A stretch of DNA of 64,000 bases from Limnothrix sp. FACHB-406 (GCF_014698235.1 NZ_JACJSP010000001.1:372001-436000), one strand, 5' to 3'; numbered from the stretch's first letter, positions 1 through 9,675 are shown. The notes: a model not told the origin generated them from the letters alone. Made by a program: numbers and translations.

Positions 1-1654
1 CCAAATTGACCAGGGACACAGCCAACATGGGTTGCCAGTTGGGGTCTTGGCGCTGTCGGTCTTGGCGAATTGCCTCCTCGATCGCATCCAGCGCATTGGT
101 CAGTAAATGCAACAAAACCTGATTAATTTGGTCGGGATAGCACAACACTGGCGACACCGCCTCATAGCGCGTTTCGAGATTGACACTTAATCCCGTCTTT
201 TTGGCCATGGAATCGTTGCCCGTCAGCCGATGATTCAGAATCAACAAAGCGTGCTTAATGCTCGACTGCAAATTCAGGGGCTTCATTCCCTCCTCATCCA
301 GACCCGAAAAGGAGCGCAAAGCCAAAACGATCGAGTTAATTCGCAGCACACCATTCTGCATGGAGTCCATCAGCTTCAGAAAGTCATCTTGGATGAAGGG
401 TAGATCTAATTCCGCCTCCAAGTCCTGTAGATGTTCCGGGCGATCGGGATAGGTTTCCTGATAGGCTCGCACCACATCAATTAAATCCTTGGTGTAGTTT
501 TTGGCATACAACAAATTGCCCCGAATAAAACTAACAGGATTGTTGATTTCATGGGCAATGCCAGCCACCAACTGGCCCAAGCCGGACATTTTTTCCGCAT
601 GGATGAGCTGGCTTTGGGTGTTGCGCAAATCCAACAACACTTGATTGAGGACTGCGGCTCGATCGCTCGATAAACGCTCCAATTCAGTGAGAGACTCATT
701 GGCCCGTCGCAAGTCCCCGATCGCCACCGTTCGCTCCCGATTCACCTGCACATAGCTCAAGCAAAGGCCACTGAAGGGAACCAAATAGGCCACGATTTTC
801 AGAAAATGGGCAATATTAAACCCCGAATCAAACAGGGCCATTGACCCAAACACCATGTGGAGCTGAGTGGCCACCTGGGGAATCATGCTGACCCAAAGGG
901 CCAAAGAAAAATAGCTGGGATATTTTTCATAAAACCGAGGCAATCCCCACAAACCCAAAAGGGCAAACAGCACCAACGGCCCCAAATCCCAAGGACGGGT
1001 TACGATCGCATCGGGAAACAAGGTGAGTGGTAGTTTCTGACTGGTTAAGCACAGCCAAATGGTTAAATAGGCGAGCACACCTAACCCTAAGGATGCGAAA
1101 CCAATTAATGCTGAACTACCCAGCCAAGACCGGCCCACCCATTGCCAGCGATCGGGCAAAAGATGGCTGTTGGTGTTCGTAATTGCAACCAATCCCAGGG
1201 TCAAAATAGTGCCAGAAAATAATCGGCAGAGCACCCAAGTGAAAGGAATTAAATCCACCGAGCTATCGACAGAATCAATCAGGCGATCGGCGGCCAGGGT
1301 GTGAAACGCATCCATACAACCGGCATAAAACAACACCAACCCAATCAGCGGGGTGACCAAATCTCGATGCAACGTAAAGTGCAAAAAGGCCAACACCGCC
1401 GTTAGGGTAGCGGCGGCAAAGGCGCTCCATTCCAAAATGGTGTGAATGAAACTACCCGCCAGCATGTGGTGCAACCCATCCACCAATTCCGGATCCTGCA
1501 CAAATCGAGGATCCGTCATGGCAGGAATGACCGTCGGATCCAAGGGCTGAATCACCGTAGAAAAAGACACCCCTGCCAACTCCAACAGTGACGGCAGAAT
1601 GGTGATTACCAAAACAGCCCCAACCCAAACTTGAATGGTGCGTGGTTGAATCAT
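1..1654 (-). CDS. Membrane sensor histidine kinase (C-terminus beyond window edge)
   Basis: Reading in from the left edge on the minus strand, the frame stays open for 551 codons from an ATG at 1654. About 300 N-terminal residues are hydrophobic with roughly eight membrane segments and an AFHTLAADRL stretch, resembling MASE-type membrane sensor domains. A short coiled region then leads into the dimerisation and phosphoacceptor helix with the H-box AHEINNPVSFIRGNL. An N-box-like stretch (HLLTNALDAIEEA) follows just before the edge. It is therefore a class I histidine kinase whose G-boxes lie outside the window. The signal it senses cannot be read from the sequence. No strong Shine-Dalgarno (SD) precedes the ATG, and no response regulator is adjacent within the window. 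Confidence 0.9.
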   Translation of the reverse strand, partial: MIQPRTIQVWVGAVLVITILPSLLELAGVSFSTVIQPLDPTVIPAMTDPRFVQDPELVDGLHHMLAGSFIHTILEWSAFAAATLTAVLAFLHFTLHRDLVTPLIGLVLFYAGCMDAFHTLAADRLIDSVDSSVDLIPFTWVLCRLFSGTILTLGLVAITNTNSHLLPDRWQWVGRSWLGSSALIGFASLGLGVLAYLTIWLCLTSQKLPLTLFPDAIVTRPWDLGPLVLFALLGLWGLPRFYEKYPSYFSLALWVSMIPQVATQLHMVFGSMALFDSGFNIAHFLKIVAYLVPFSGLCLSYVQVNRERTVAIGDLRRANESLTELERLSSDRAAVLNQVLLDLRNTQSQLIHAEKMSGLGQLVAGIAHEINNPVSFIRGNLLYAKNYTKDLIDVVRAYQETYPDRPEHLQDLEAELDLPFIQDDFLKLMDSMQNGVLRINSIVLALRSFSGLDEEGMKPLNLQSSIKHALLILNHRLTGNDSMAKKTGLSVNLETRYEAVSPVLCYPDQINQVLLHLLTNALDAIEEAIRQDRQRQDPNWQPMLAVSLVNL

Positions 1655-1675
1655 GGGGTCGCGATCAAAACTCTC

Positions 1676-1770
1676 CGGCAAACTTTCCAGCAAACTCTCA
1701 AGCTAATTCCCAAGCTAATTCTCCAAATCAGTTCTCACGCCAATTCTCAAGCCAGTTCACCAGTCAAGTC
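1676..1770. repeat. Degenerate tandem repeat upstream of the histidine kinase
   Basis: Imperfect repeats built on AATTCTC/AAGCCAATTC-like words run through this stretch just upstream of the kinase start. Short reading frames crossing it (rich in SQANSQANS-type residues) are products of the repeat and are not supported as genes. Confidence 0.6.
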
Positions 1771-1813
1771 CGAAGCCCATTCCTCGGTCAGTCCCTCGGT
1801 CAATTTCTTTCTC

Positions 1814-1979
1814 AGAGGATGTCTGAAAAGTATTTTGGATGAGTTACCAAGCACCAACAGGGCGCGGAAGATCAACTGTTTCGGCATCACCCCGCACAAT
1901 GACGACACCCCCCAAGCCCCTGGTTTGCGTCGATCGATGAGGCCGATAAGTAGTAGCTGTGGCTTTTCAGACATCCTCT
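1814..1979. mobile_element. MITE-like element, 166 bp with perfect 17-bp terminal inverted repeats
   Basis: The left end AGAGGATGTCTGAAAAG (1814-1830) and the right end (1963-1979) are exact reverse complements. The interior has no convincing gene; a minus-strand frame starting inside the right repeat encodes nothing recognisable. The ends resemble those of IS5/IS1031-type elements, which often carry GTCTGAAAAG. The flanks (TCA left, TAA right, if the G of GAGG is taken as the end) do not form an exact duplication. It is best read as a non-autonomous or internally deleted element. Confidence 0.65.
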
Positions 1980-2310
1980 AAGCGAGTCTTTGAAGTCATT
2001 GTCAGGAGCATCCCCAACTCAACCTCTAGGTAAATTTTTGGGCAAATTCCTGGAAAAGAACAGTCTTGATGGCCAGTTTTGACTCCCAAGGGCGTTGGTG
2101 GCCCAACGGTTTCCAAGGGAGCTAACTGTCCATAAAGTACCCATCAGGCAAACCAGAAAAAATCCGGGAAGGGCAATCGAAATCATCCAGAAAATTGAAG
2201 CATCAATGGTCGCCCTTGAATAGCGATCGCTCGGGAAAGGCAACGATCGCAGGGTTACTCGTGACGGTTCAACGAGCCGAATTTTGAAAGGGTTTGATTG
2301 ATTTTTCGCC
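1980..2310. other. Gap with no supported gene
   Basis: No coding region with family features, no hairpin terminator and no clear promoter was seen between the MITE-like element and the stop codon of the CHAT gene. Minus-strand frames here run into the CHAT gene out of frame. Confidence 0.5.
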
Positions 2311-4257
2311 CTAAGGGGCCCCAACGGTGATAAAAGCAGACCAGTCCCGAGGATTTGGATGCTGTTTGATGGTTTCCAGCATGGCGCTACGCAGGGCGAC
2401 AGCGGTATCGGGATTGCGCTGAAGTGCTTGATAAAAGGCAATCATCAGCGTTTTGGTGGGGTTGTCGGGCACTTTCCAGAGGGAAGCCACCACCGTGGGC
2501 ACGCCGGCCACTAGGAACGATCGCGCCAGGCCCATCACCCCATCACCCGTAATGCGACCCCGACCAGTATTACAAGCACTCAACACCACGAGCTGGGCTT
2601 GCAAGCGCATGGTGGCGATTTCTGCGGCTCGTAACAGACCATCATCCCCTCGGGAGGGAGCCAGGGCCAAGAGGCCAGGCACGGCCGGCTGCACCACGCC
2701 TTCTCCCGCTAAGGCGAGGTTGGCATTGTTGCCATTGACCGTTACGTTGCCACCAATGATCACAGAGCCAGGGCTGACAATTACGCCGCCCCGGCGAGCT
2801 TTGGGGGCGTTGGGATCGCGCGGGCGGCCAAACTCGTTCAAATTGGCATCCAGATCCAAGACCCCGTGGGTAGCAAAATGCAGGATCCGTTGATTGGGCA
2901 TCTCAGCCACGATCGCGCTTTTGGTGGCCTGATCGGTCAGCAGCGGTTGCACGCCCAACATTTGAGCCACCGCTTGGGCTTCGGTTTCGGCTCCGGGCAA
3001 AGGAGCCAGCCGCTCTCGCTGGCCATCCGGGCCGGCGGGTACTTCCGGCATTAAAACCGGGTTACCCACCACCAGGCCGGGCTGGGCCGCAGGCGTTTGC
3101 GTTTTACGGCGTTGTTCGGCGATGGCTAACACCTGAAGGGATGGCGTTGTGGCGATCGTCTGAGTTTGCACAAGGTAATCGCCGTTGGGATTCTGGAGAG
3201 CCGCAAAGGGAACCAGGTTAGTGGCCCCTTGCACCACAAATACCAAGCGCTGGTTTGGATCGCGGGGCAATTGAGGGGCGATCGGGGCAATCAACAATTG
3301 GTAGAGGCGTTTTAGCTCGGTGGTGGCGCTGCCAGCGGTGGGCAACACAGCGGTCATGGCTCCCCGAGCCGCCAGCACCAATTCGGTGAGGGATTTGGCG
3401 GACACTTGGGCGAGATCCACCTCCTTGAAGGCGATCGACCCATTGGGTTGCACGGCCCAAATGGCGACGATCGAGTCATCTTCCAATTCATCACCAATAA
3501 TCTTCGGGGTCTTGCCCAAAACCGCATAGGTGACAAGGGTTGCGTTGAGCTGTTTGGCCAGTTGGCGAATTTGCCCGATCGACAGGGACTCGGCCGTGGG
3601 CTGGCGGGCGGCCTGTTGCATCAACACCTCGACCAGGGCCCGGGCCCGGCCCCGTTCCGCCCACTCCAAGGCCGCTTCGGTTTTGCCTTGGGCAATCAGC
3701 GTTCGCAGCAGTTGGCGATAGGCGTAGCTTTGTTGCTCCAGCAGCGTCACCCGTTGAATATCGTTTAAGTCGCCGCTGGCTCGTTTGGTTTCCCAAGACT
3801 GAATCGCCATCAACAGATGCCTTTCGGCGGCCGCATAGTCGCGGGTGCGATATTCCGCAATGGCCAACCGACTCAGCCAAGTTTCGTTGCCCGGGTTTCC
3901 GTTGGCAAAACGCCGCAACAGGGGAATGGCCTCCGCATCCCGCCCCAACAGCATCAGACATTGGGCCAGGGGGCCAACGGCTTCGGGCCGATTCACGCCC
4001 CCTTGGTCGATCGCCTGTTGGTACAACCGGGCAGCTTCGGCGTATCGATCTTGGCGATAGAACAATTCATCGGCTTGTTGAATGAGGCGATCGACCTCGG
4101 GACTTTGGGCCCGGTGGGGGAGCAGGGGGCGGGACTGGGGCAGTTGATCGTTGGGAATCAAACGCCCGGCCGCCGTCACGGGCCCGCCGAAGCTAACCGA
4201 TCCCCCCAGGAGCGAGATCGTCACCATTGCTAACCAGTGCCATCGCCAAGCCACCAT
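2311..4257 (-). CDS. Secreted TPR-CHAT domain protein
   Basis: A 648-residue protein. The ATG at 4257 is chosen because GGAG lies about 9 bases upstream and the N-terminus then reads as a signal peptide (VAWRWHWLAMVTISLLGG...). Residues ~50-180 hold tetratricopeptide repeats (RYAEAARLYQQAIDQGG and following). The C-terminal ~350 residues form a CHAT domain, a caspase-like peptidase fold, with the candidate catalytic His in HFATHGVL and Cys in VVLSACNTGRGR, followed by GVMGLARSFLVAGVPTVVAS. Cyanobacterial CHAT-TPR proteins of this size are common and mostly uncharacterised. Both candidate catalytic residues are present, so proteolytic activity is possible but unproven. It is divergent from the helicase at 4364. 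A second CHAT-TPR protein lies at 52336-54990. Confidence 0.88.
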   Translation of the reverse strand: MVAWRWHWLAMVTISLLGGSVSFGGPVTAAGRLIPNDQLPQSRPLLPHRAQSPEVDRLIQQADELFYRQDRYAEAARLYQQAIDQGGVNRPEAVGPLAQCLMLLGRDAEAIPLLRRFANGNPGNETWLSRLAIAEYRTRDYAAAERHLLMAIQSWETKRASGDLNDIQRVTLLEQQSYAYRQLLRTLIAQGKTEAALEWAERGRARALVEVLMQQAARQPTAESLSIGQIRQLAKQLNATLVTYAVLGKTPKIIGDELEDDSIVAIWAVQPNGSIAFKEVDLAQVSAKSLTELVLAARGAMTAVLPTAGSATTELKRLYQLLIAPIAPQLPRDPNQRLVFVVQGATNLVPFAALQNPNGDYLVQTQTIATTPSLQVLAIAEQRRKTQTPAAQPGLVVGNPVLMPEVPAGPDGQRERLAPLPGAETEAQAVAQMLGVQPLLTDQATKSAIVAEMPNQRILHFATHGVLDLDANLNEFGRPRDPNAPKARRGGVIVSPGSVIIGGNVTVNGNNANLALAGEGVVQPAVPGLLALAPSRGDDGLLRAAEIATMRLQAQLVVLSACNTGRGRITGDGVMGLARSFLVAGVPTVVASLWKVPDNPTKTLMIAFYQALQRNPDTAVALRSAMLETIKQHPNPRDWSAFITVGAP

Positions 4258-4363
4258 AGGGCGCTCTCCGTTGATTAACCCAAACCGGGCTACCATTACT
4301 GCAATTTCATTTCTGTTCTATCAGATTCATCAGATCGATCAGATCCATCCGCTTGCGCTGCCC

Positions 4364-5899
4364 ATGGCTCGGTTGCCCCGCTTAAGTTTCGATCGCGGCA
4401 CTCTGATTTTGCATCCACCGCCCAAGGGCCGCAGTTGGATTGAATGGGCCGTTTGGGACGATCGCATCGAAAAGTTTCGGATTCCAGCGCATCAATACCG
4501 ATCGCTGGTGGAACGCTTGCGGGCCGAGGCGATCGAGTTTCAGGACGAGGCCAAGGAATTTGCCCCCTTGGAACTGCAACCCCGGTTGCAAATGGAACCC
4601 TATCCCCACCAGCAAGAGGCCCTGGCGGCCTGGAAACAGGCGGGCCGCCAAGGGGTGGTGGTGTTGCCAACGGCGGCGGGCAAAACCTACTTGGCCCAAA
4701 TGGCCATGGTGGCTACGCCGCGCAGCACCTTGGTGATTGTGCCCACGCTGGACTTGATGCACCAGTGGTATGCCCATTGGTCGGCGGCGTTTCCCGATGT
4801 GGCGGTGGGGTTGTTGGGGGGTGGCTCGCGCGATCGAACGCCCCTGTTGGTGGCCACCTACGACAGCGCCGCTATCCATGCCGAAACCCTGGGCAATCAG
4901 TATGGCCTGTTGATTTTTGATGAATGTCATCACTTGCCCAGCCAGTTTTATCGGGCGATCGCCGACTGTTCGATCGCCCCATACCGCTTGGGACTGACGG
5001 CCACGCCCGATCGGGCGGATGGTCGCCATGTGGACTTGGATGAGCTGATTGGGCCCGAGGTCTATCGCAAAGCACCGGAAGACTTGTCGGGCCAAGCCTT
5101 GGCCGATCACGAGGTGGTGCAAATTCGGGTGAACTTGGCCGATCGGGAGCGGGCCCGCTACGAGACCTTGATTCAAACCCGGAATCAATTTTTACGATCG
5201 CAGAAAATTAGCTTTGGCTCCTTGGATGGGTGGCAGCGGTTTATCCAGGTTTCTGCCCGATCGGCCGAAGGCCGCCGGGCCCTGTTGGCACACCACGAGG
5301 CCAAGGCGATCGCCCTCGGTACCGATGGCAAATTACGCCTGTTGGCGGATTTATTGGCTCAACATCACCCCGATCGAGTGTTGATTTTCACAAATGACAA
5401 CGCCACGGTCTATCGAATTTCCCAGGAATTCTTGATCCCCGCCATCACCCACCAAACGCCGGTTAAGGAGCGCCACGAAATTCTACAAAAGTTCAAACAG
5501 GGGGACTATTGCACGATCGTGGTGGCCAATGTGTTGGATGAAGGGGTGGATGTGCCCGATGCCAAGGTGGCGATTTTCCTGGCGGGCAGCGGTTCCACTC
5601 GACAGTTCATTCAACGGTTGGGACGAATTTTGCGGAAGGGTAGTGAACCGGGCAAACGGGCCATCCTTTACGAGGTGGTGGCGGCGGACACGGTGGAGGA
5701 ACGCACGAGCGATCGCCGCCGCCCCGCTGCCCAGGCGGCGGCCCCACCCGATCGCGCCAAGGGTCAACTCACCTTGCTGCCCAGTCCATCTTCCGGGCGA
5801 TCGCCTCTGAAGGCCGCTGAGGCCAAACCGCGCTATGGATCTCGCCAGCCGCCGGAAACGCCTGCGCTCGATCCCGATCCTGAAGAAGCTGAAAACTAA
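4364..5899 (+). CDS. XPB/RAD25-like superfamily 2 DNA helicase
   Basis: A 511-residue SF2 helicase of the COG1061/XPB type. An N-terminal ~75-residue module precedes the motor core. Seen motifs are Walker A VVVLPTAAGKTYLA, motif II DECHHLPS, motif III LGLTATPDRADG, motif V VVANVLDEGVDVPDA and motif VI FIQRLGRILRKG. The C-terminal ~60 residues are low complexity and rich in Pro, Ala and Arg. The start is the ATG in CCCATGGCTCGG; the frame is open further upstream but that part reads as repeat-derived sequence. Family members unwind DNA in repair and often pair with a Bax1/DUF790-type nuclease, which is absent here. The gene stands alone, with its 3' end facing the TPR gene and a palindromic repeat between them. 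Confidence 0.9.
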   Translation: MARLPRLSFDRGTLILHPPPKGRSWIEWAVWDDRIEKFRIPAHQYRSLVERLRAEAIEFQDEAKEFAPLELQPRLQMEPYPHQQEALAAWKQAGRQGVVVLPTAAGKTYLAQMAMVATPRSTLVIVPTLDLMHQWYAHWSAAFPDVAVGLLGGGSRDRTPLLVATYDSAAIHAETLGNQYGLLIFDECHHLPSQFYRAIADCSIAPYRLGLTATPDRADGRHVDLDELIGPEVYRKAPEDLSGQALADHEVVQIRVNLADRERARYETLIQTRNQFLRSQKISFGSLDGWQRFIQVSARSAEGRRALLAHHEAKAIALGTDGKLRLLADLLAQHHPDRVLIFTNDNATVYRISQEFLIPAITHQTPVKERHEILQKFKQGDYCTIVVANVLDEGVDVPDAKVAIFLAGSGSTRQFIQRLGRILRKGSEPGKRAILYEVVAADTVEERTSDRRRPAAQAAAPPDRAKGQLTLLPSPSSGRSPLKAAEAKPRYGSRQPPETPALDPDPEEAEN

Positions 5900-5935
5900 C
5901 GGAGGGGACTTGCAAAGCACCGATCGTCCTCGGGG

Positions 5936-5955
5936 CAAGGGGCTTAAGCCCCTTG
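5936..5955. repeat. Dispersed 20-bp palindrome, copy 1
   Basis: A perfect copy of CAAGGGGCTTAAGCCCCTTG between two convergent gene ends (5899 and 5982). It can form a 10-bp stem on either strand, so it may act as a bidirectional transcription end. The same palindrome recurs at 8143, 41895, 51302 and 60845, with a variant at 11682. Confidence 0.85.
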
Positions 5956-5981
5956 TCTGCGTTTCGAGCCGGGTGTGGAAT

Positions 5982-7400
5982 TTAGAGCGCGTTCCGCAAT
6001 TCCCGCAATTGTTGCAACCCGGCTTGATCCTGCCGATCGCGGTAGATCACTTCCGCCGCCTGGAGATCGGCCCGCGCGGCCACCCGATCGCCCAAGGAAC
6101 GATGGGCCCTGGCCCGATTCAACAGGGCATTGGCATAGGCGGGCTGTAACCGCAAGGCCTCGGAATAATCCGCGATCGCCCCGAGCCAATCGCGCATCCC
6201 GGCCCGAGCCAACCCCCTGGCGTGGAACGCTTCCGCATAGTCCACATTCACCCGCAGGGCCGCTGAATAGTCCGCGATCGCGGCTTCAAAGTTGCGCCGT
6301 TGATGATAAACCATCCCTCGGTTGACGTAGGCATTGGCATAGAGCGGATCGAGTTCGATCGCCCGATTCAAGTCCGCCAGGGCCTCCCGAATTTGTCCCA
6401 TTTGGAAGTAGCCTAACCCACGCAAATTATAGGCTTCGGCCACCTGGGGATCCACCGCGATCGCCTGGCCGTAGTCAGCCATGGCTCGATTGCGATCGCC
6501 CGCAATGTGGCGCAACAGGCCGCGCTTCACCCAGCCGCTGGCCTGTTGGGGCCGCAGGGTCACCACCCGATCCAAATCCGCCGCCGCGCCCAGCCGATCG
6601 CCCCGGTCAAACCGCAACACACCGCGATTAAACAGGGCTTCCGCCGATTGGGGATTCCGGTCGATCGCCGCGTCAAAATCCGCTAAGGCCGCGGCCCCAT
6701 CGCCCCGTTGGCGGTGAACCGTTCCCCGGTTGATGTAGGCATTCACGTAGTTGGGATCGAGGGCGATCGCCCGATCGTAATCCGTCAAAGCCGCGGCCCA
6801 ATTTTGCTGGTCGCGATAGGCATTGCCCCGGTTGTAGTGAATGGTTGGGTCATCCTCTTTTTGACTCAGGGCCGATGAATAGTCCGCGATCGCCCCGGCC
6901 AGATCGCCCCGGGCCCGCCGCACTACCCCCCGATTCACCAGGGCGTTGGTCAATTGCGGATCCAAACGCAGGGCTTCGGTATAGTCCGCGATCGCCGCTT
7001 CCGCCACCTGCAAGTTCCATTGGGCATTGCCCCGGTTGTAATAGAGCCGAGCCAGTTGGGCCGGGGGCAGTTGACCCGCCGGTTGCAATTCGATCGCCTT
7101 GGAAAAATCCGCCACCGCCCCGGCGAAGTCGCGATTACGGAGCCGTTCTTGGGCCCGGTTGGCAAAAAAGTCCGCAGATTCCTGACCGATCGCCCCTTCG
7201 GAGTTAGGGGTTTGGGCCACCCAGTGATCGGCGGCCAGAGTCAAGTTGGGTTGTGGCAGCGACGGCGCGATCGCCCTGGCCGTTGTGGCTAAGCACAAAC
7301 TCGCAACGGAACCGCTAATTAGGATGATCCCTTTACGCCATTGCCCTTTACGCCACCATTCTTTGCGCCATTGTTCTTCGCGCCACTGTTCTTGTCTCAT
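5982..7400 (-). CDS. Exported tetratricopeptide repeat protein
   Basis: A 472-residue protein with ATG at 7400. After an unusual basic, Trp-rich N-terminus comes a signal-peptide-like hydrophobic stretch (GIILISGSVASLCLATTARA). The mature part (from ~70) is almost entirely TPRs of 34 residues, about eleven in a row, with signatures such as YYNRGNAQWNLQ, AYINRGTVHRQRGD and AYNLRGLGYFQMG. This is a protein-protein scaffold, probably periplasmic or thylakoid-lumenal; no enzymatic domain is present. The stop of the YbjN-like gene at 7421 is only 20 bp upstream of this start, so the two probably form an operon. The N-terminal 20 residues are encoded by a tandem DNA repeat. Confidence 0.85.
   Translation of the reverse strand: MRQEQWREEQWRKEWWRKGQWRKGIILISGSVASLCLATTARAIAPSLPQPNLTLAADHWVAQTPNSEGAIGQESADFFANRAQERLRNRDFAGAVADFSKAIELQPAGQLPPAQLARLYYNRGNAQWNLQVAEAAIADYTEALRLDPQLTNALVNRGVVRRARGDLAGAIADYSSALSQKEDDPTIHYNRGNAYRDQQNWAAALTDYDRAIALDPNYVNAYINRGTVHRQRGDGAAALADFDAAIDRNPQSAEALFNRGVLRFDRGDRLGAAADLDRVVTLRPQQASGWVKRGLLRHIAGDRNRAMADYGQAIAVDPQVAEAYNLRGLGYFQMGQIREALADLNRAIELDPLYANAYVNRGMVYHQRRNFEAAIADYSAALRVNVDYAEAFHARGLARAGMRDWLGAIADYSEALRLQPAYANALLNRARAHRSLGDRVAARADLQAAEVIYRDRQDQAGLQQLRELRNAL
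7334..7395. repeat. 15-bp tandem repeat inside the TPR gene's 5' end
   Basis: Four imperfect units of the type TTACGCCATTGTTCT encode consecutive QWRKE/QWRKG-like pentapeptides just before the signal peptide. Being a multiple of three, copy-number changes would keep the frame. Confidence 0.75.
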
Positions 7401-7420
7401 CAATTTGGTCTCTCAAGCCG

Positions 7421-7879
7421 TTAGGTCAAACTGGGCACGCGATCGACCGCCCGTTGACCGCCCCAGCGCGAGACGATCGCATCGTCATATTCATCCGCCA
7501 AGGACAAAACCGCCTGCACCGATGCTTCCAATTCCGGGCGATCGCACTCAGAACCCACGATCGCATGGTTTAGGAAAATATCACCATCGGCATCGATTCC
7601 AAAAGCCCCAAACAGCAACCGATCATTCTCACGTAACAGATAGTGCATCAGCTCCGGCGACAAATCCACATTGGTCACCACATAGGAGCGCGTGTTCACC
7701 ACCGCATCATCATCCCCCCAGGGCAACACCTCCACCAACACACAGGCAGAACCGGCGGTGATGTAAGCCGTGGGATGGGGCGCTTCCATATCAATCACCA
7801 CATCAGACCAAATCCCTTGGAGCCAGGGAAAGATTTTCTCGTAGCAGCTTTTTTGGGCTTCGGTTTTAAATGTCGCCAT
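7421..7879 (-). CDS. YbjN-like (type III secretion chaperone fold) protein
   Basis: A 152-residue protein. The ATG at 7879 is preferred over an upstream GTG at 7888 because GGGGTG then serves as ribosome-binding site. The sequence (ATFKTEAQKSCYEKIFPWL, then ITAGSACVLVEVLPWGDDDAVV, then LLRENDRLLFGAFGIDADGD) matches the pattern of cyanobacterial YbjN-domain proteins, small acidic alpha/beta proteins whose molecular role is not settled. No membrane segments or catalytic motifs are visible. It precedes the TPR gene by 20 bp in the same orientation, suggesting co-expression. Function is not assigned beyond the fold family. Confidence 0.75.
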   Translation of the reverse strand: MATFKTEAQKSCYEKIFPWLQGIWSDVVIDMEAPHPTAYITAGSACVLVEVLPWGDDDAVVNTRSYVVTNVDLSPELMHYLLRENDRLLFGAFGIDADGDIFLNHAIVGSECDRPELEASVQAVLSLADEYDDAIVSRWGGQRAVDRVPSLT

Positions 7880-8229
7880 GCGGATCACCCCAAACCTATG
7901 TTGAAAAACAATCTCCTCAGCGGCAGATGATCCGCCAGCGACTCCAGCAACTGTCCTGAATCACCAGGGTGGGAGCTTGCGGAATTGGGCCGGCTCGATC
8001 GGGCTGCAATATTGCCGTTTTAACAAAAATCCGGAACCGCCGTCCTGATGTGGCCAATCATTACAGCTTTTACCGGCTTGCGAGCCTACTAGCATGACAG
8101 GCTTAATACATTGGGTCAAAGTTGCGGAACCAGTCGTGATAACAAGGGGCTTAAGCCCCTTGTTGCTTAACGATCAGGTGACGATAACAGCCATGTCATT
8201 TAACCCAGCGAATTAAGGCAGCCACGCTA
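7880..8229. other. Gap holding intergenic repeat modules
   Basis: No gene is supported. The right part carries the palindromic repeat element 8113-8166 and the 22-bp module 8210-8231; the rest shows nothing recognisable. Confidence 0.6.
8113..8166 (+). repeat. Composite intergenic repeat including palindrome copy 2
   Basis: The left half (GGGTCAAAGTTGCGGAACC, CAGTCGTGATAACAAG) leads into the palindrome CAAGGGGCTTAAGCCCCTTG at 8143-8162 and ends CCTTGTTGC. A related copy lies in reverse orientation at 30142-30195 with its left palindrome arm changed, and a shorter one (CAGTCGTCATAACAAGG...) at 41884-41914. It lies just downstream of the SelO gene end. Confidence 0.8.
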
Positions 8230-8231
8230 CT
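8210..8231 (+). repeat. 22-bp repeat module overlapping the SelO stop codon
   Basis: The module GAATTAAGGCAGCCACGCTA plus CT recurs at 30199-30220 with two substitutions, in both places next to the composite palindromic repeat. Here its last bases belong to the stop codon of the SelO gene. Confidence 0.65.
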
Positions 8232-9675
8232 ACGAACCGATCGCTTGCAGCAGTTCCGCGAAGGGTTGCCAATCGTCGGCCTGGTCGATCGCCTCCCAAA
8301 CGCGCTCAATCTCTGGCCGGACGATCGTGATCAACGGGTTGGCTCGCTGGAGTTGGTCGGCCAAGGCAGCCAACCCCTGATCCGATTGTTGTTGCAAAAT
8401 TCGCCCATAAACTTCACACCATTTTCCCCAATAGGCCAGGGTTTCCCCTTGGGGGTTGCTGTCAGCAGGGCCCACCCAAAAGGGGCGATCGCTGGCATAG
8501 TCTTCCGGGAGATCGCGCCAACTGGGGGAAAAATGGCTGCGCAGTTTGGCAAAGAAAGCGTGATAGGGCGTTTGGGAAACGGCTAAAAATTGCACCGTTG
8601 CCTCCACCAAATCATCCGCCTCCGCTTCTGCCAAATGCTCAAACCCCAGCCGGGCCGCCATTAACCGGCGATATTCTTGAGCATATTGCTCTGGGAATCG
8701 CTCCAGTCCGGCTTCCAGATCCGCCACCGGCATCACCATCCCCAACGGCCGCTGCAATAGCTCTAAATTCAGGCGACAAATGGTGGGCTGATTGCCATAG
8801 GCATAGCGGCCGTAATAGTCAAAATAGGCCGCCGTAAATCGCAAATCGTAAGTGGGAATGAAAGCATAGGGGCCATAGTCAAAACTCTGGCCCGTGATCA
8901 GCATATTGTCCGTGTTCAAAACCGCATGGCAGAACCCCGCCACCATCCATTGGGCACAAAGCCGCGCCACCCGCTCCACCAATTCGGCATAGAGCTTGGC
9001 TTTCCAATCCCGATCGCCCACCCAATGGCCATAGTAGGTTTCCAGCACATGGGCCAACAGGCGATCGATTAAATCAGGCCGCTTCAGATAGTGCAGTCGC
9101 TCAAATGTGCCAAATCGAATGTGGCTTGCTCCCATCCGCACAATCACGGACGATCGCGTGGGCGAGGGTTCATCACCTCGCCATAGTTTTTCGCCCGTTT
9201 CAATCAGTGACAAGGTGCGTGATGTGTTGACCCCCAACCGATCGAGCATCTCCGTTGCCAACACTTCCCGCACGCCACCCTTGAGGGTTAAGCGCCCATC
9301 GCCGTTTCGGGAATAGGGGGTTTGGCCAGATCCTTTCGTAGCCAAATCATAAAGAACGCCGTCTTGGCCTCGCACTTGGCCATATAAAAAACCCCGTCCA
9401 TCGCCCAATCGTGGGTTATATTCCCCAAACTGATAGCCGTGGTAACGCATGGCCAGCAGCGGTTCTCGCCCGACAAATTGCCCAAAGGCCGCCACAAAAT
9501 CATCGTCACGAACCGCCGCAGGATCTAGCCCCAGCTTCGGCAGCAGGTGATCATTCCGAAAGCGCAGTTGATGCATCGGAAATTCAGCAGCCGCCACCGG
9601 GTCAAAATAATCGTCCCCCAGTGACTGAAAAGCGGGTTCGTAATCCAAACGCAGAAATGGATTGGTGGGGGTCAT
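8230..9675 (-). CDS. selO: SelO (YdiU/UPF0061) protein AMPylase
   Basis: A 481-residue pseudokinase-fold protein. SelO enzymes bind ATP in flipped orientation and transfer AMP to Ser/Thr/Tyr hydroxyls of proteins in redox stress responses. Visible family blocks are [75 protein letters not shown] (carrying the metal-binding Asn/Asp) and FIPTYDLRF. Length fits the family (~480-490). The ATG at 9675 is used; a TTG nine bases upstream is possible but neither has a strong SD. It is monocistronic, ending in a repeat module and followed by a palindromic hairpin that could stop transcription. Confidence 0.93.
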   Translation of the reverse strand: MTPTNPFLRLDYEPAFQSLGDDYFDPVAAAEFPMHQLRFRNDHLLPKLGLDPAAVRDDDFVAAFGQFVGREPLLAMRYHGYQFGEYNPRLGDGRGFLYGQVRGQDGVLYDLATKGSGQTPYSRNGDGRLTLKGGVREVLATEMLDRLGVNTSRTLSLIETGEKLWRGDEPSPTRSSVIVRMGASHIRFGTFERLHYLKRPDLIDRLLAHVLETYYGHWVGDRDWKAKLYAELVERVARLCAQWMVAGFCHAVLNTDNMLITGQSFDYGPYAFIPTYDLRFTAAYFDYYGRYAYGNQPTICRLNLELLQRPLGMVMPVADLEAGLERFPEQYAQEYRRLMAARLGFEHLAEAEADDLVEATVQFLAVSQTPYHAFFAKLRSHFSPSWRDLPEDYASDRPFWVGPADSNPQGETLAYWGKWCEVYGRILQQQSDQGLAALADQLQRANPLITIVRPEIERVWEAIDQADDWQPFAELLQAIGS

